Source: Notamacropus eugenii (lineage: Eukaryota; Chordata; Mammalia; Diprotodontia; Macropodidae). Taken from it: a DNA stretch of 64,000 bases. Position numbers and translations under genes: made by a program. Each line of letters starts with the position of its first letter. The first letter of the stretch is position 1. The stretch covers positions 259,495,008 through 259,559,007 of the forward strand of contig NC_092872.1 in assembly GCF_028372415.1 (NCBI RefSeq). Reading direction: 5' to 3'. This document shows positions 21,421 through 31,708 of the stretch, piece by piece. The notes below the pieces were generated by a model, which worked only from the letters and a program-made list of their open reading frames with translations, ran no database searches and was not told the origin of the DNA.

Positions 21421-21812
21421 AGCCAGAATCTAAATTTGCGCTGTGGATGGGGGAGTGGGTAAGGAATGAGGGTGAGAGGAAGACAATTAGGCATGGACAC
21501 TGCCTGGGATCTCAGCCTATATTTTTATGCTTTGCTGTGACAGACCCCTCATCCATGTTAATTCAGAACATGTCCCTCTGTCCATAAAGTAAGGGAGAAA
21601 AAGTTACCAAGGGGACATTATGTAAATAAAATGCTTTCCCATCCTTAGTGACCCTGTCTAGGAGCCCTCCAATTGAGGCAGAAGGTTAGTTTCCAGGCCT
21701 GACTAGTGTATGGAAGGACCATTTGTGCTGGGAGGAATTTCTGGAAAGAGGAAGATGAGGAAGGAGGGGGTGTGGGGGAGCAACCCCACAAATCACTTTC
21801 AATGAGGTGAGA

Positions 21813-21826
21813 GTCGCCAAGGCAAC
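21813..21826. promoter_or_regulatory. RFX X-box palindrome, site 1
   Basis: GTCGCCAAGGCAAC matches GTTGCC-NN-GGCAAC with one half-site mismatch. RFX proteins bind such inverted repeats as dimers. Confidence 0.55.
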
Positions 21827-21868
21827 CTGCCTAGTGCTAGAAAACACCACAGGGCCAAGAGATGCACC

Positions 21869-21882
21869 GTTGCCATGGAAAC
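21869..21882. promoter_or_regulatory. RFX X-box palindrome, site 2
   Basis: GTTGCCATGGAAAC matches the X-box GTTGCC-NN-GGCAAC with one mismatch. It starts 56 bp after site 1. Confidence 0.6.
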
Positions 21883-21956
21883 CTCGTCCTAGGAGCCCAT
21901 GGGGAATTGTCCCTGTTTGCTGTAGCAGCTGAGGTGGTAGGGGGAGGTCCAGCACT

Positions 21957-22710
21957 TAAGGGTACAACATGACTGATATGGCAGGGAGAGAAGAGGAAGG
22001 GATAGACAAAGAATGGAAGAGAGAAGGGAAGGAGAGAGAGAAGCAAGGAAAGAGAGAGAGGAGGAAGAAATAGAAAGGTATGGGGAGAAAAGGAAGAAGG
22101 TAGAGAAGGGAAAGAGATAAAAGATTAGATAAGAGGAATGAAAAAGAGAAAGTTCTGGGAAGAGGAAAGATTGAAGGTTGGAGGAGGGGAAAAGGGAGAT
22201 GTAAAGAGAGAGGAAAGGATGTACAGGAAGAAAGGTAGATGGAAGGGTAACAAGAAAGGGAAGGAGAGAGGGAGGGTAAATGGTGGAGAAAAGAGAATAG
22301 GAAAGAAAAAGGGAAAGACAGGAGTCTGATGTGGAGGTAAGGACAAAAGGGAAAGAAAGAACAAAGAAAGGAGAGGGGAGAAATGAAGGCAGAGAACAAA
22401 GAGGGTAAATGGTAGAAGAGAGAAGAAAGGGGAAGGAAAGTGGAGTCCGATGTGGGAGCAAGGGAGAGAGAGAAAGCAAGAAGGGAGATAGGAATAGGGA
22501 GAGATAAAAGGCAGAGAGATGGAGAGGGAGGTGGAGGGAAAGAGAAAGAAAGAGGGGAAAAGAGAAAAGGAGAGAGGGAAGGAATCGTGAAAATCATGGA
22601 TGATGGCAGAAGGGAGGAGAAGGGGAGACATGGGAGCAAAAGCTTCCAGAAAAGGAGGGAGATGGAATGGAAGATGTCAAGAGGAGAAAGATGGAGGCAA
22701 TGGGAGCACC
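21957..22710 (+). repeat. Long polypurine tract (GA-rich, ~750 bp)
   Basis: Almost all A/G on the plus strand with no strict unit. It produces long spurious Ser/Leu/Phe/Pro open frames on the minus strand, including the 314-codon one at 21956-22900. It could form triplex (H-DNA) segments. There are imperfect internal duplications: 'tggagtccgatgtgggagcaag' at 22441 resembles 'ggagtctgatgtggag' at 22320. Confidence 0.9.
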
Positions 22711-22719
22711 TTAAAGTGG

Positions 22720-23270
22720 AAGGTTGCCATGAGCACGGAAATCCCCAAGCTCTCTGGGTCTTTCCCAGGGTGAAACCAGAGTTGCCAAAAACAGAAATGT
22801 GCTTACAGATCTCAGAATGAATGGGGTGACCCAAAGCAGCCCAGGGCCAGTGGGCAACTGGAGCAGGAGAATTGTAGGTTGACTCCATGAGTATTATCAA
22901 TCGTTATTTTTAGTTTTGTGCAATCCATAGTAAACCAACTGACCGAGGAATGGACTCAGGGGAGCTTGGGACAGAGGGAGCCCTGTGCAGGGGCTTGAGT
23001 CCCATCCCCCACCCCAACCCCGATCCCCCAGTCTCCTGCACTGCCCCTAATGATTCCCAGATCTATCTCCCTCCCCGCCTGCCTTTGCCTCCAGCTGGCT
23101 GGCTGTTGGGGGCCCAGCACCACCTTCTGGTCAGCATTGGAAGCTGAGCAGTCCATGAAGGTCACTGCTGCTGGGGTCCCTCTGTGGTACCAGGCAGAGG
23201 GTGGGGTTGTCTTTGGCAAACTTTGGGCAGTGGCTTATTGTTTTTGCTGAATTCTGATTGTGAAGTGATA
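22720..23270. other. Unassigned GC-moderate block
   Basis: No repeat recognised. It contains C-rich runs near 23005-23035 and an approximate reverse-orientation CTCF-like string 'caccaccttctgg' near 23119. No exon is supported. Confidence 0.3.
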
Positions 23271-23399
23271 GAAACAGTCCTATTTACCAATTTCATTCAT
23301 TCATTAAACATTTTCCCATTTCTGTCTCTTGCCTTCCCATGTGGCCACGGGAAAGTCACTCACCTGTTTCAGGATTCAGTAAAATTAGGAGACTGAACC

Positions 23400-23560
23400 A
23401 AATCAAGCAGGCATGTATTAGTCACCTCCCCCATGCCCATCACTGTGCTGAGCACCTGAAATACAAGACGGTATCTGACTCAGGAAGTAATCCTATCATT
23501 CTTATATGGAGAAGATATATACACGAACAGGTATATTTTTAAAATGTATAGGAATCAGAT
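23400..23560 (-). mobile_element. Antisense L2 3' end
   Basis: 'tcactgtgctgagcacctga' followed by 'aatacaag' matches the antisense L2 tail ('...ggcactgtgctaagcgctgg'). Confidence 0.5.
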
Positions 23561-23597
23561 AAAATGTAACGTTGGCATGAGAGGCACTGGGTCACAG

Positions 23598-23655
23598 GGA
23601 TTCCTAACCTGTTGTCTTAAAATATTTTGATTATTATATTTCAACATTTCCCTTC
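23598..23655 (-). mobile_element. Fragment of a hAT-like family, antisense
   Basis: 'ttaaaatattttgattatta' with 'tatttcaaca', and upstream 'gggattcctaacctgt', match the antisense form of the family at 25890-26165 and 59935-60100. Confidence 0.45.
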
Positions 23656-23779
23656 TTTTTCCTGATGCTGCCACTCTGGTGTAGATCCTCATACTCTCAC
23701 ACCAGTAGCGGCTGCAATAGTAGGTGGGTCTACGTGCCTCAAGTCTTTCTCCACTCCTAACCATCCTCCATTCAGCCAC

Positions 23780-24315
23780 CAAAGGGATTTTCCTAAAGCA
23801 TAGGTTCCTAAAGCACCCCATCACCCACCTAGCTCAATAAACTCCAGTGACTCCCTGTTTTCTCCAGAAGCACATATAAAATACTGTTTGGCATTCAAAG
23901 TCTTTTACAACTCGGACCCTTCCCACCTTTCCAGTCTTCTTACACTTTACTCAGCAACATGTACTCTTCAATCCAGTGACACTGGCCTCCTGGCTGTTCC
24001 ATGAACAAGACACTCCATCTCTCTGCTCCTGTCTGTCCTCCATGCCTGGAATGCTCTCCCTCCTCAACTCTAACTACTGACCACTTAGGGCCTTCTCTAA
24101 ATCCCATCTAAAATTCCACTATCTTCAGGAAGCCTTTCCCTTTTCATTTCAGTGCCTTCCCTCTTTCCATTTGCATTCCCTGTTTATCCTGTGTATAATT
24201 CACTCTGTATTTATTCGTTTACATGTTGTCTCTGCGATTAGATTGTAAGTTTCTTGAGGTCTGTGCCAGGAATACAGTAGAAGCTTAATAAATATTGATT
24301 TAATGATTGAGCTTA
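23780..24315 (+). mobile_element. L2 LINE 3' end, sense, long copy
   Basis: Contains 'actggcctcctggctgttcc', 'catgcctggaatgctctccc', 'ttcaggaagcctttccc', 'tagattgtaagtttcttgag' and ends 'aataaatattgatttaatga'. The clearest L2 in the window. Confidence 0.9.
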
Positions 24316-24324
24316 TATGTTTTC

Positions 24325-24400
24325 ACTGGTGCATTTAGAACATCATTTTCAGGAGAGGTCCATAGGCCTTCCCATAAAGGTTAAGAACTCTATCCCTAAA
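24325..24400 (-). mobile_element. hAT-like family, antisense fragment
   Basis: 'gtgcatttagaacatcattt' and 'agaggtccataggccttccc' with 'aaggttaagaactc' match one end of the family in antisense. Confidence 0.6.
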
Positions 24401-24624
24401 AGCTAAATTGGCTAAAGGAATAGAAGCAGAGAAAGGTCTCAAGCAGAAAAAGGCACTGGAGCTGAATTCTTATGGAAAGTAGGGCATGAGAGGCAGAGAT
24501 GAAGAGGGAGAAGTGACCAGAGGCCTGGAGCTGGGATAGGCTTCCAAAGTCCCTACTAATTCTAATCCTTTGATCCTATTAATCACCTACTATGTATTTG
24601 TAAGAGAGAAAACTTGGCAGAAGA

Positions 24625-24800
24625 GAGAGGGGCAGACTTCAGAGTCACAAAGACGTGGGTTCAAGCTCCACCTCTGACCGATCTTGGCCATGTGACACTG
24701 GGTAAGTCTTCACCTCACTGTCCAGAGCATCTCTATAGAACATAGGCTGCAGAACGGTAGCCAAATCTACATTGGTAGAAAGTGTTTCTTCACTGCATGT
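24625..24800 (+). mobile_element. CORE-SINE variant with 'cagagaatgccgacctgcat'-type tail
   Basis: Head 'tcagagtcacaaagacgtgg', B box 'gggttcaagctcc', and a tail at 24740-24780 ('ggctgcagaacggtagccaa') that matches the family also seen at 30551-30960 and 57135-57345. Confidence 0.65.
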
Positions 24801-25460
24801 TCTCTAGACCAATCAGAAGTCCGGAATAAAATGTTCTTGTATTTCCTAGTCTTTCTATTGGCTTAGGATGAGGGCAGTCAATTTGATAGAGAGCAGTGTA
24901 CTCCAGTGCAGTGGAGTAAGCAGACAGAATCACAAGAAGCATGGGAGTAGCTAAGACTTTTCCCAGATGCTCCCTACCCAACCCCCCCTCCTTCATACTA
25001 GCCCCCAAGGTCTTTTGGTCATGAAGCTCTTCTTTTGGGGTAGCCCTTCCCACTAGGGCAAATTGGTCCCAGTGGGCCACTTGCCCTAGAGAACTGTGCC
25101 ATACAGGATCATTGGTAGAATGGGTAGGAGGGAGAGATCTAGCATGAGTCCCCATGGCACCCTCCCCATGCTTTGTCACTCTTTCCTTTACACCCACTGT
25201 CACACAGAGTCAGGGAGTCCTTACTCCCCTCCATCACTTTCAGTCTTTCCTTCTACCACCATCACTTAGCATCTCAGGTCAAGTTCTCTCCATCCCATCC
25301 AAGTCCTTGTTGCTGTCATCAGGAGGAATTCACTTTACCCTCCATGGCCACAGTTTCTCATCTGTCATGGTGGGGGTTGGACTGTATGGTCCCTGAGCTA
25401 GGATCTGTCACCCTAGAACTTAGGTTATTGCTCCTCCTCAGCATTTGTTAACCGCCTTGA
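24800..25460. other. Unassigned intergenic sequence
   Basis: No recognisable element. The 137-codon minus-strand frame at 24790-25203 has no domain signature. Confidence 0.3.
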
Positions 25461-25461
25461 G

Positions 25462-25612
25462 AATCAATCTCAACTGTGCTTCTTACTGGCTGAGTGATCT
25501 TGGGTAAGTCACTTCTCTCGGAGAATTGTTTTTTTTTTTTTCCTGTAAAATAAGAAAGTTGAACTAGATGACTTTGAAGGTTCCTTCTAGCTCAAAATCC
25601 TTGTGATCTAAG
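25462..25612 (+). mobile_element. CORE-SINE variant, sense
   Basis: 'tgatcttgggtaagtcactt', a T12 run in the core, then 'gttgaactagatgactttga' and 'ggttccttctagctcaaaat'. Confidence 0.8.
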
Positions 25613-25889
25613 GATGCAATTCCTGGAAGGATTTGGGGAATACTATAGGCACAGTACTCACAATCTACCATGCCTCTTGTGGTCTGAAGGGTACAGAGAC
25701 AAGGGGAGGAGGAAGAAGGGAAAATGTTGGCTAGGAAAAACAATATCAGTGGCAGAAAGAGGAAGGTGGGGCAGGCTGGAGACTGGGACCCAGCAAGGAA
25801 GGAGACTTCAGATCAATTCCAGGTAAGGATCAAGGAAATTAAGTAATATGGACACACAAGGTAAGAATACCTGGGATCAAAGGCCGTTC

Positions 25890-26165
25890 TCGGTGGCACA
25901 AGTTCTTAACCTTTTTGGGGTCCCCTTTGGCAGTTTGGTAAATATTAATGGGCCTTTCCAGAAGACTGTTTTTAAATGCCTAAAATGAAAAATAGGATTA
26001 CAAATGTAATGGAGGTCTGGTGAATGTACAGACCCCATCAGCTTCCTCAAATGGTGTCTCTCCATGTGGAGGGTGTTAATTACATAAAGGAAACCAAATT
26101 ATACTGAAATAAAGATGTAATTTTTTTCCCAACCAAGTTCACAAACCTCCTAGAATTTAGCCATA
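25890..26165 (+). mobile_element. hAT-like non-autonomous DNA transposon
   Basis: Begins 'gttcttaacctttttggggt' and continues 'cccctttggcagtttggtaa', 'ctgtttttaaatgcctaaaa' and 'aaggaaaccaaattatactg', ending near 'aagttcacaaacctcctag'. The matching terminal 'ttaagaaccc' end is eroded. Confidence 0.65.
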
Positions 26166-26735
26166 GTTCCCTTGGGGAAATGGGGCATGGTCCATGGACC
26201 TAGCTGGAGCTCTAGGATGCTGAAGCTGACCTGTTGTGTTTAAATCCCTGGACTGAATGTTGGCAACTGGCTATACAGAGAAGAAATTCCCAACCTTCAG
26301 AGGGAATTCAAGAGACCCTACAATGCTGCGACTTTCATCAGCCAAATGACCTCCAGAATAAAGAGGAGTTTTCCTCTTCCTCTAATGAAGTCCTTCTCTA
26401 CCATCCTGCCATGCTGGGGAGGGATCCTTGGGCTCTGGAACAACTGAGCCAGTCTGAGTGCAAGTTCTGACAGGTCCTGCTAAGACAGAAGGGCTTCAGG
26501 TACAAGTCCAGTAATGGATTATGTGCCCTCAGAATTGACAAACTTACAGATTCCTGAAATATTTCATGTCTAGAATCATAACTTCAAAGGATTGATAGTG
26601 AAGCATACTTCCCAACTCTTAAAAGACAAGCGGTGAACTATAGGTGTAAAATGAGGTATACATTGTTCAGAGATGCCATATGTGTTCATTTCTTTTCCTT
26701 AACTGTACTTATTTTTGACAAGGGAGGATTCTGTC
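26166..26735. other. Unassigned intergenic sequence
   Basis: No repeat or exon recognised before the L1 begins near 26740. Confidence 0.3.
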
Positions 26736-26739
26736 GGGG

Positions 26740-28475
26740 ATAAGGGGAGTCATTGAAAGTGACATTGACAAAGCCAAATCTAAACAATTGGAGAGATACT
26801 AAATTTCTCAGGGATAAGATGAATCAATAAAATAAAAATGTCAATTCTACCTAAGTTAATTTACTTATCCAGGGCTATATCAGACTGTCAAAAAATTATT
26901 TTGTAGAGCTAGAAAAAATAACAGAACAAAAGGCCAAGAATATCAAGGGGATCAATTTTTTAAAAAGTGAAGGAATGTGGACTAGCTATACCAGATCTCA
27001 AACTGTATTATAAAGTTGTAATCATCAAAAAAATCTGATATTGGCTAAGAAATAGAATAGTGGATCAGTAGAATGGATTAGGTACACACTATATGGTAGG
27101 AAATGACCATACTAATCTAGTGTTTGATACACCCAAAGATTCAAGATTTTGGGATGAGAACTCAGCATTTGACAAAAATTGCTGGGAAAATGAGAAAGTA
27201 GTTTGGGGAAAACTAGGTATAGACTAATGTCTCACACCGGATAACAAGATAAGGTCAAAATGGGAACGCGATTTAGATATATAGGGTGATATAAATAAGG
27301 GGAGTATGGAAAAATTTCCCTGTCAGTTCTATGGATAAAGGAAGAATTCATGACCAAACAAAAGATATAGAGAACCATAGGAAGCAAACCAGATAATTTT
27401 GAATATATAAATTATATTAAATTTACACAAATAAAACCAATGCAACCAGTATTAGAAGGAAAACAGGAAACTGGAGAAAAAATTTACATTGTTTCTCTGA
27501 CAAAGGCCTTATTTCTCAATAACAAAGAGAAATGAGTCAAATGTATAAAAATATGAGTTATTCCCCAATTGATAAATGGTCAGAGGATATGAACAGGCAG
27601 TTTTCAAAAGAAGAAATAAAAACTCTCTACAGTCATATAAAAAGGCTCTAAATCACTATTGATTACAGAAATAAAAATTAAAACAATTCTGAGGTATCAC
27701 CTCATACCTATCAGATTGACTAACATGACAGAAAAGGAAAATAACAAACGTTGGAGGGGATGTGGAAAAATTGGGACACTAATGAACTATTGATAAAGTT
27801 AGTAAAGAACAATTTTGAATTAAACCCAAAGGGCTACAAAACTGTATACCATTTGACCCAACAATCTTACTACTAGATCTGTATCTCAAAGAGATCAAAG
27901 GAAAAGGGAAAGGATCTATATATACAAAAATATTTATAGCAGCTCTTTTTGGGGTGTCAAAGAATTGGAAATTGTGGGGATGCTCATCAATTGGTAAATG
28001 GCTAAATAAGTTGTGTTATATGATTGTGATGAATTACTATTCTGCTGTAAGAATTGATGAACAGGATGCTTTCAGAAAAACTGGGAAGATTTATATGAAC
28101 TGACATAGAGTGAAGTGAACAGAACTAAGGGAGCACTGTACAAAATAACAGCAATATTGTACAATGATTAACTTTGAATGACATCTATTCTGACCAATAT
28201 AATCCAAAATAATTCTGAAGGACCTAGAATAAAAAATGCTATCCACCTCCACAGAGAGAACTGATAGAGTCCAAGTGTAGATTGAAGCAGAATTTTTTTT
28301 CACTTTTTTCTTGCTTTTTTTGCAACATGGTAAATATGGAAATGCATTTTGTGTGATTTCACATCTATAATTGATATCACATTTCTTGTCTTCTCAATAC
28401 GTGAGGAAGAAGTAGGAGGGAAGGAGAGAATTCAGAACTCAGTTTTTTTAAATGAATAAATTTACTTTTTTAAAA
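26740..28475 (+). mobile_element. Sense L1: ORF2 3' part and 3'UTR
   Basis: 5'-truncated L1. ORF2-like text includes 'aggccaagaatatcaagggg', 'gattggctaagaaatagaat'-type strings and RWRGCGKIGTL-type coding near 27755. The 3'UTR includes 'gatgctcatcaattggtaaa' and 'gtgaagtgaacagaacta', and the end is A-rich. Many stops, so an old copy. Confidence 0.9.
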
Positions 28476-29055
28476 AGAAAGTGACTGATGTACTTTTTAA
28501 AAGAATATCAATAATTTTTTTTCTTTTTAGAGCATCACCTGATACAAATAGAGGGGACCAAAATCTCACCGGGTTTCCATCAAGAGACTGGTTACTGAGC
28601 ATCATCCATTCCAAGCTTTTATCTAAGGACTTTCCTGTATCTTTTTTCCCCTCTTCCCTAGACTGAGGTTCCTATTATTCCTTAAAGCAAAAACATCATT
28701 TCTAGAAGGCCCATGTTGAAATGCCTTTATAGGAGGCAAAGGTGGGCTGGAGCATCTGCTCTCTCATGGATATTTGTTTAGATTACCCAGAGTAGAAACT
28801 GCTGGGAAGCAGTGAGTAGGTCATATTTCTTTTATCTCCCCTGTGGAGCCTAGCAAAGTGCTAGGCAGCTCCATCATGAACTGAAACCTGGGCAATAATA
28901 TTAAAATATACCTCAGTCACAGCCTAATGACATGGTGTGCTCAGAGTAAGAAATACATATTTTATGTGTTTTTCTGGGTCCCCAAGCTTGTTGCACCAGA
29001 GACAAATGTCCTTTTATCTCCCCTTTGTTATGGCTCTGGTGCGTGGCACATTTAG
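28476..29055. other. Unassigned intergenic sequence
   Basis: No element recognised apart from short AT-rich runs. Confidence 0.3.
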
Positions 29056-29059
29056 CACC

Positions 29060-29390
29060 CACTCAAACAAAAGACAAGAATGTAAGGCCTACTATGTGCC
29101 AGGAACAATGCCAGGTGCGGGGAACACACAAAACCCAAAATAAAACAGTCTCTGTCCTCAAATTCTAAGAGAAGACAATATGTACACATGTCAGTCTACA
29201 CAAAATAAATACTGATAATGAAATGCAAGGTTGTTAGTTAGAGAAAGGACTAGCAGTAGAGGGGATCAGAAGACGCACTGTGGAGCAGAAATTGACACTT
29301 GAGTGGCATCCAGAAAGATGTGAGGGATTCTGTGAGTATTCCAGGCATGGGGGACAGCCAATGTAAAGGCAGATGGTCTCCAGGCCCTGG
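29060..29390 (-). mobile_element. Antisense L2-family segment
   Basis: 'ggcctactatgtgccaggaa' then 'cagtctctgtcctcaaattc' matches the antisense L2 3' region. It continues to 'ccaggcatgggggacagcca', often found downstream in marsupial copies. Confidence 0.75.
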
Positions 29391-29589
29391 CTGCTGCTTC
29401 TCCTTCTCCCTTCTTAGGGCTTTCTCTAATCTGCTCCCTTCCCTCAGGGGACCCTACTACACTCCCTGTAGGCATTTCTTGGGCTAAGAGAGTGGGGTGA
29501 GGGCAGGGGGTTTGCCACATTAGGACTTTTTGTCTTTTTTGTCACACACACAGCCTTCCATTCATGACTGTTGCCACCATATCCTATTT

Positions 29590-29755
29590 TCCCACATATA
29601 TGAGAGTCAAAGGACCTGGGTTCAAATTTGGGACATTATTACCTATTACTGACCCACAAGATCACCTTGTGACTTTGGGCAAAAAACTACACCTTTATGA
29701 GCCTCACTTTCATTTTTAGCATACCATGAGCACTAAAATCCCTTCCAACTGGGCA
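29590..29755 (+). mobile_element. CORE-SINE variant, sense
   Basis: 'gacctgggttcaaatttggg' B box, 'ttgtgactttgggcaaaaaa' and 'actaaaatcccttccaactg' variant tail. Confidence 0.75.
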
Positions 29756-29759
29756 AATA

Positions 29760-30450
29760 CTGTGTTCCTCTTTCCATTCTGGAGCCAGAGGGATAGTGAC
29801 CCAGATGAGAGAACTGGATAGAACATCTCTCAGGTTGCTGAGAGGACTGGCAAGCCTGAGTTCCCAGTGACTTCCAGAGGCAGAATCCATGAGTCATTGA
29901 CCCAGTCTCCCACCAGATGGCGCCATGAGGCAACATTCCTATATGCAGTTCTCAACATCTAGCAAGAAGCCTGGGTGAAATATGGGTCTGTCTTCCCAGC
30001 TTGGCAGGTTATGGGTTGTTCAGAACCACGAGTGTCCAGCACTGAGCCACCCCAATCTCTGCCTTTGTAATAAGGAAGGCTGTTAAACCAATAATGGGCA
30101 AGATAAATAATGTGGTCTGTGGTGCATGACTGCAGCTAGTTGTGAGATTTGGGGCAGATCCCTTCCTTTCTCTGGATCCATTATATCTTTTCTACTTTTA
30201 AATTCTTCTGTCCCATGAAATCAGAATGTCATATCTCTCCTTCTTCCAGACAAGTGGACCCACATTCCTATCACAGTCATAGACTAAGGCCACAGAGTCC
30301 AACTCATAGCCACACAATCGCTCCCTGTTGATATCCATCCCTGAAAAGAAAATTTGCTCTGCAGACCATCTGCAAGTTGGAGAAAATAAGGCTCCTTCAA
30401 AGAGATGCCAAGGCTGCTACACAGACTAGTTTGCTTTTTGGATTCCTCCA
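29760..30450. other. Unassigned intergenic sequence flanking the CTCF-like site
   Basis: No repeat recognised apart from the motif at 29910. No exon is supported. Confidence 0.3.
29910..29925 (+). promoter_or_regulatory. Strong CTCF-like motif
   Basis: CCACCAGATGGCGCCA matches the CTCF core CCASYAGRKGGCRS at every position. It lies in unassigned, repeat-free sequence about 11 kb from the FAM241B 3' end. Confidence 0.6.
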
Positions 30451-30462
30451 AATGAGAGGCTT

Positions 30463-30550
30463 GCAGGAGAAGGAGATGGCAAACCACTCCAGTATCTACC
30501 AAGAAAACCCCAAATGAATCGCAAAGTCATACATGACTAAAAAAACAACT
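30463..30550 (+). mobile_element. MAR1 SINE tail (RTE-type), head missing
   Basis: 'gagaaggagatggcaaacca', 'ctccagtatct', 'accaagaaaaccccaaatga' is the RTE/BovB-like tail of MAR1. Confidence 0.85.
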
Positions 30551-30960
30551 AAGAGGCAGCATTTCAGAAGATGAGTGGATCAAATCTGGTCTTAGAGTCA
30601 AGAGGACCTGGGTTCTAGTGCCTCTCTGGCTGTGGGACCAGACCATGACCCTCAGTGCCCTCAACAGTTCTCTAAAAGTATAAGTTACACGGGCAGCTGG
30701 GTGGTACCGTGGATAGAGCACCAGCCCTGGAGTCAGGAGGACTTGAGTTCAGATTTTACCTCAGACCAGACACTTGACACTTAGGAACTGTGGGACCCTG
30801 GGCAAGTCACTTAACTCCAATTGCCTTGCAAAAAATATGTAAGAAGAAAATAAAAGTATAAGTTACAGAGAAATGCCCATCTGTCAGTGGAGGGAGCTTC
30901 CATAGCAAGAGTTCCCCATGCAGATGGAGTCATGGGTCCTGATCACTCCCCACTCCAAAA
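30551..30960 (+). mobile_element. CORE-SINE variant, interrupted by a younger SINE
   Basis: Head and middle at 30551-30689 ('gaggacctgggttctagtgc'), tail from 30851 on ('gagaaatgcccatctgtcag'). The uninterrupted relative at 57135-57345 shows the original layout. The gap is the SINE at 30690-30850. Confidence 0.75.
30690..30850 (+). mobile_element. tRNA-derived SINE with perfect 17-bp target-site duplication
   Basis: Starts 'gggcagctgggtggtaccgt', has the B-box-like GAGTTCAGATTT, 'gggcaagtcacttaactcca' and ends 'ttgccttgcaaaaaat...gaaaa'. TAAAAGTATAAGTTACA flanks it exactly at 30673-30689 and 30851-30867, so the insertion is relatively recent and L1-type in mechanism. Confidence 0.92.
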
Positions 30961-30964
30961 AAAG

Positions 30965-31310
30965 TTCTTACTGAAAGTGTTTTCTAGCATCAATCTTCAC
31001 ATTGCCTCTTTGTAATACCTATCTCCCTTGATTCTTCCCTCTAGGGCCAATTGGGACAAGTCCAGCTCTCATAGCTCCCTCCAGAGTCTGCCCTTCCCCA
31101 GGACACACATCTCAGTTCCTTCCCTGGATCTGCCCACACAACACTGGCTCACCTTGCTCTGGATGTTCTCCAGCTTATGTCCTTTCTAAACTATGGTGTC
31201 TAGAACTAGACACAGTATTCCACATGTGGTCTGACCAGGGCCGAGAACTACCACATCTCCCTGTCTGGTCCTCATCTCTCTCTCAGTACAGCTTACATTG
31301 ATGGGAGCTT
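30965..31310 (-). mobile_element. Antisense L3/CR1 LINE 3' region
   Basis: 'ttcttccctctagggccaat', 'ggatgttctccagcttatgt' and 'ccacatgtggtctgaccagg' are diagnostic antisense CR1/L3 strings. Confidence 0.85.
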
Positions 31311-31379
31311 TTTTCTCCTGCCTGTCATCTTATCATCAGATCATTCTTCTACCCCAGGACAATTCTTAGCACATAGAGT

Positions 31380-31505
31380 ATCAGAGCTGGGAAGGACTTT
31401 AGAACAGAGAATGTCAGAGATGAGAGGAACCTAGAACACAGGTCAAACAAAGCTGGGAGGGACCTTAGAACACAGAAGGTCAGAGCTGGAAGAAACCTTA
31501 CTATT
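31380..31505. repeat. Short tandem array of a ~33-bp unit inside a SINE
   Basis: About four imperfect copies of a unit built on GTCAGAGCTGGGAGGGACCT followed by TAGAACACAGAA. This is a local expansion of the antisense SINE end. Confidence 0.8.
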
Positions 31506-31640
31506 CATCTGATACATCTTCTCTAATTTTCCAGAGGAAACTGAGTCTCAGAGAGGGCAAGTAAATTCCCCCAAATTGTGTAGTGAATAGGAAATTCAGA
31601 ACCTGAACCGACTTCTTCTAAATCCCATCCTGAGGGCACT
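31500..31640 (-). mobile_element. Antisense CORE-SINE variant
   Basis: 'tttccagaggaaactgagtc' core and 'gagagggcaagtaaattccc' follow the tandem array, which belongs to the same element. Confidence 0.75.
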
Positions 31641-31708
31641 TTCTTCCACACCCCATTGTTTCCCCAAGGGGAGAGTCAAAATGTGAGAAGTAGTGCAGGA
31701 CCTGGAAC

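Larger units (their letters stand above)
21690..21955. other. Repeat-free block carrying two RFX X-box palindromes
   Basis: Single-copy-looking DNA immediately upstream of the long polypurine tract. It holds two near-perfect RFX sites, listed separately, and no other recognised element. Confidence 0.45.

Noticed and set aside
21956-22900. 314-codon minus-strand open frame, and the overlapping 196- and 168-codon frames
   Set aside because: They are by-products of the polypurine tract: low-complexity Ser/Leu/Phe/Pro, several overlapping frames open at once, no domain.
24790-25203. 137-codon minus-strand open frame
   Set aside because: No recognisable domain, and the sequence shows no exon-like conservation clue.
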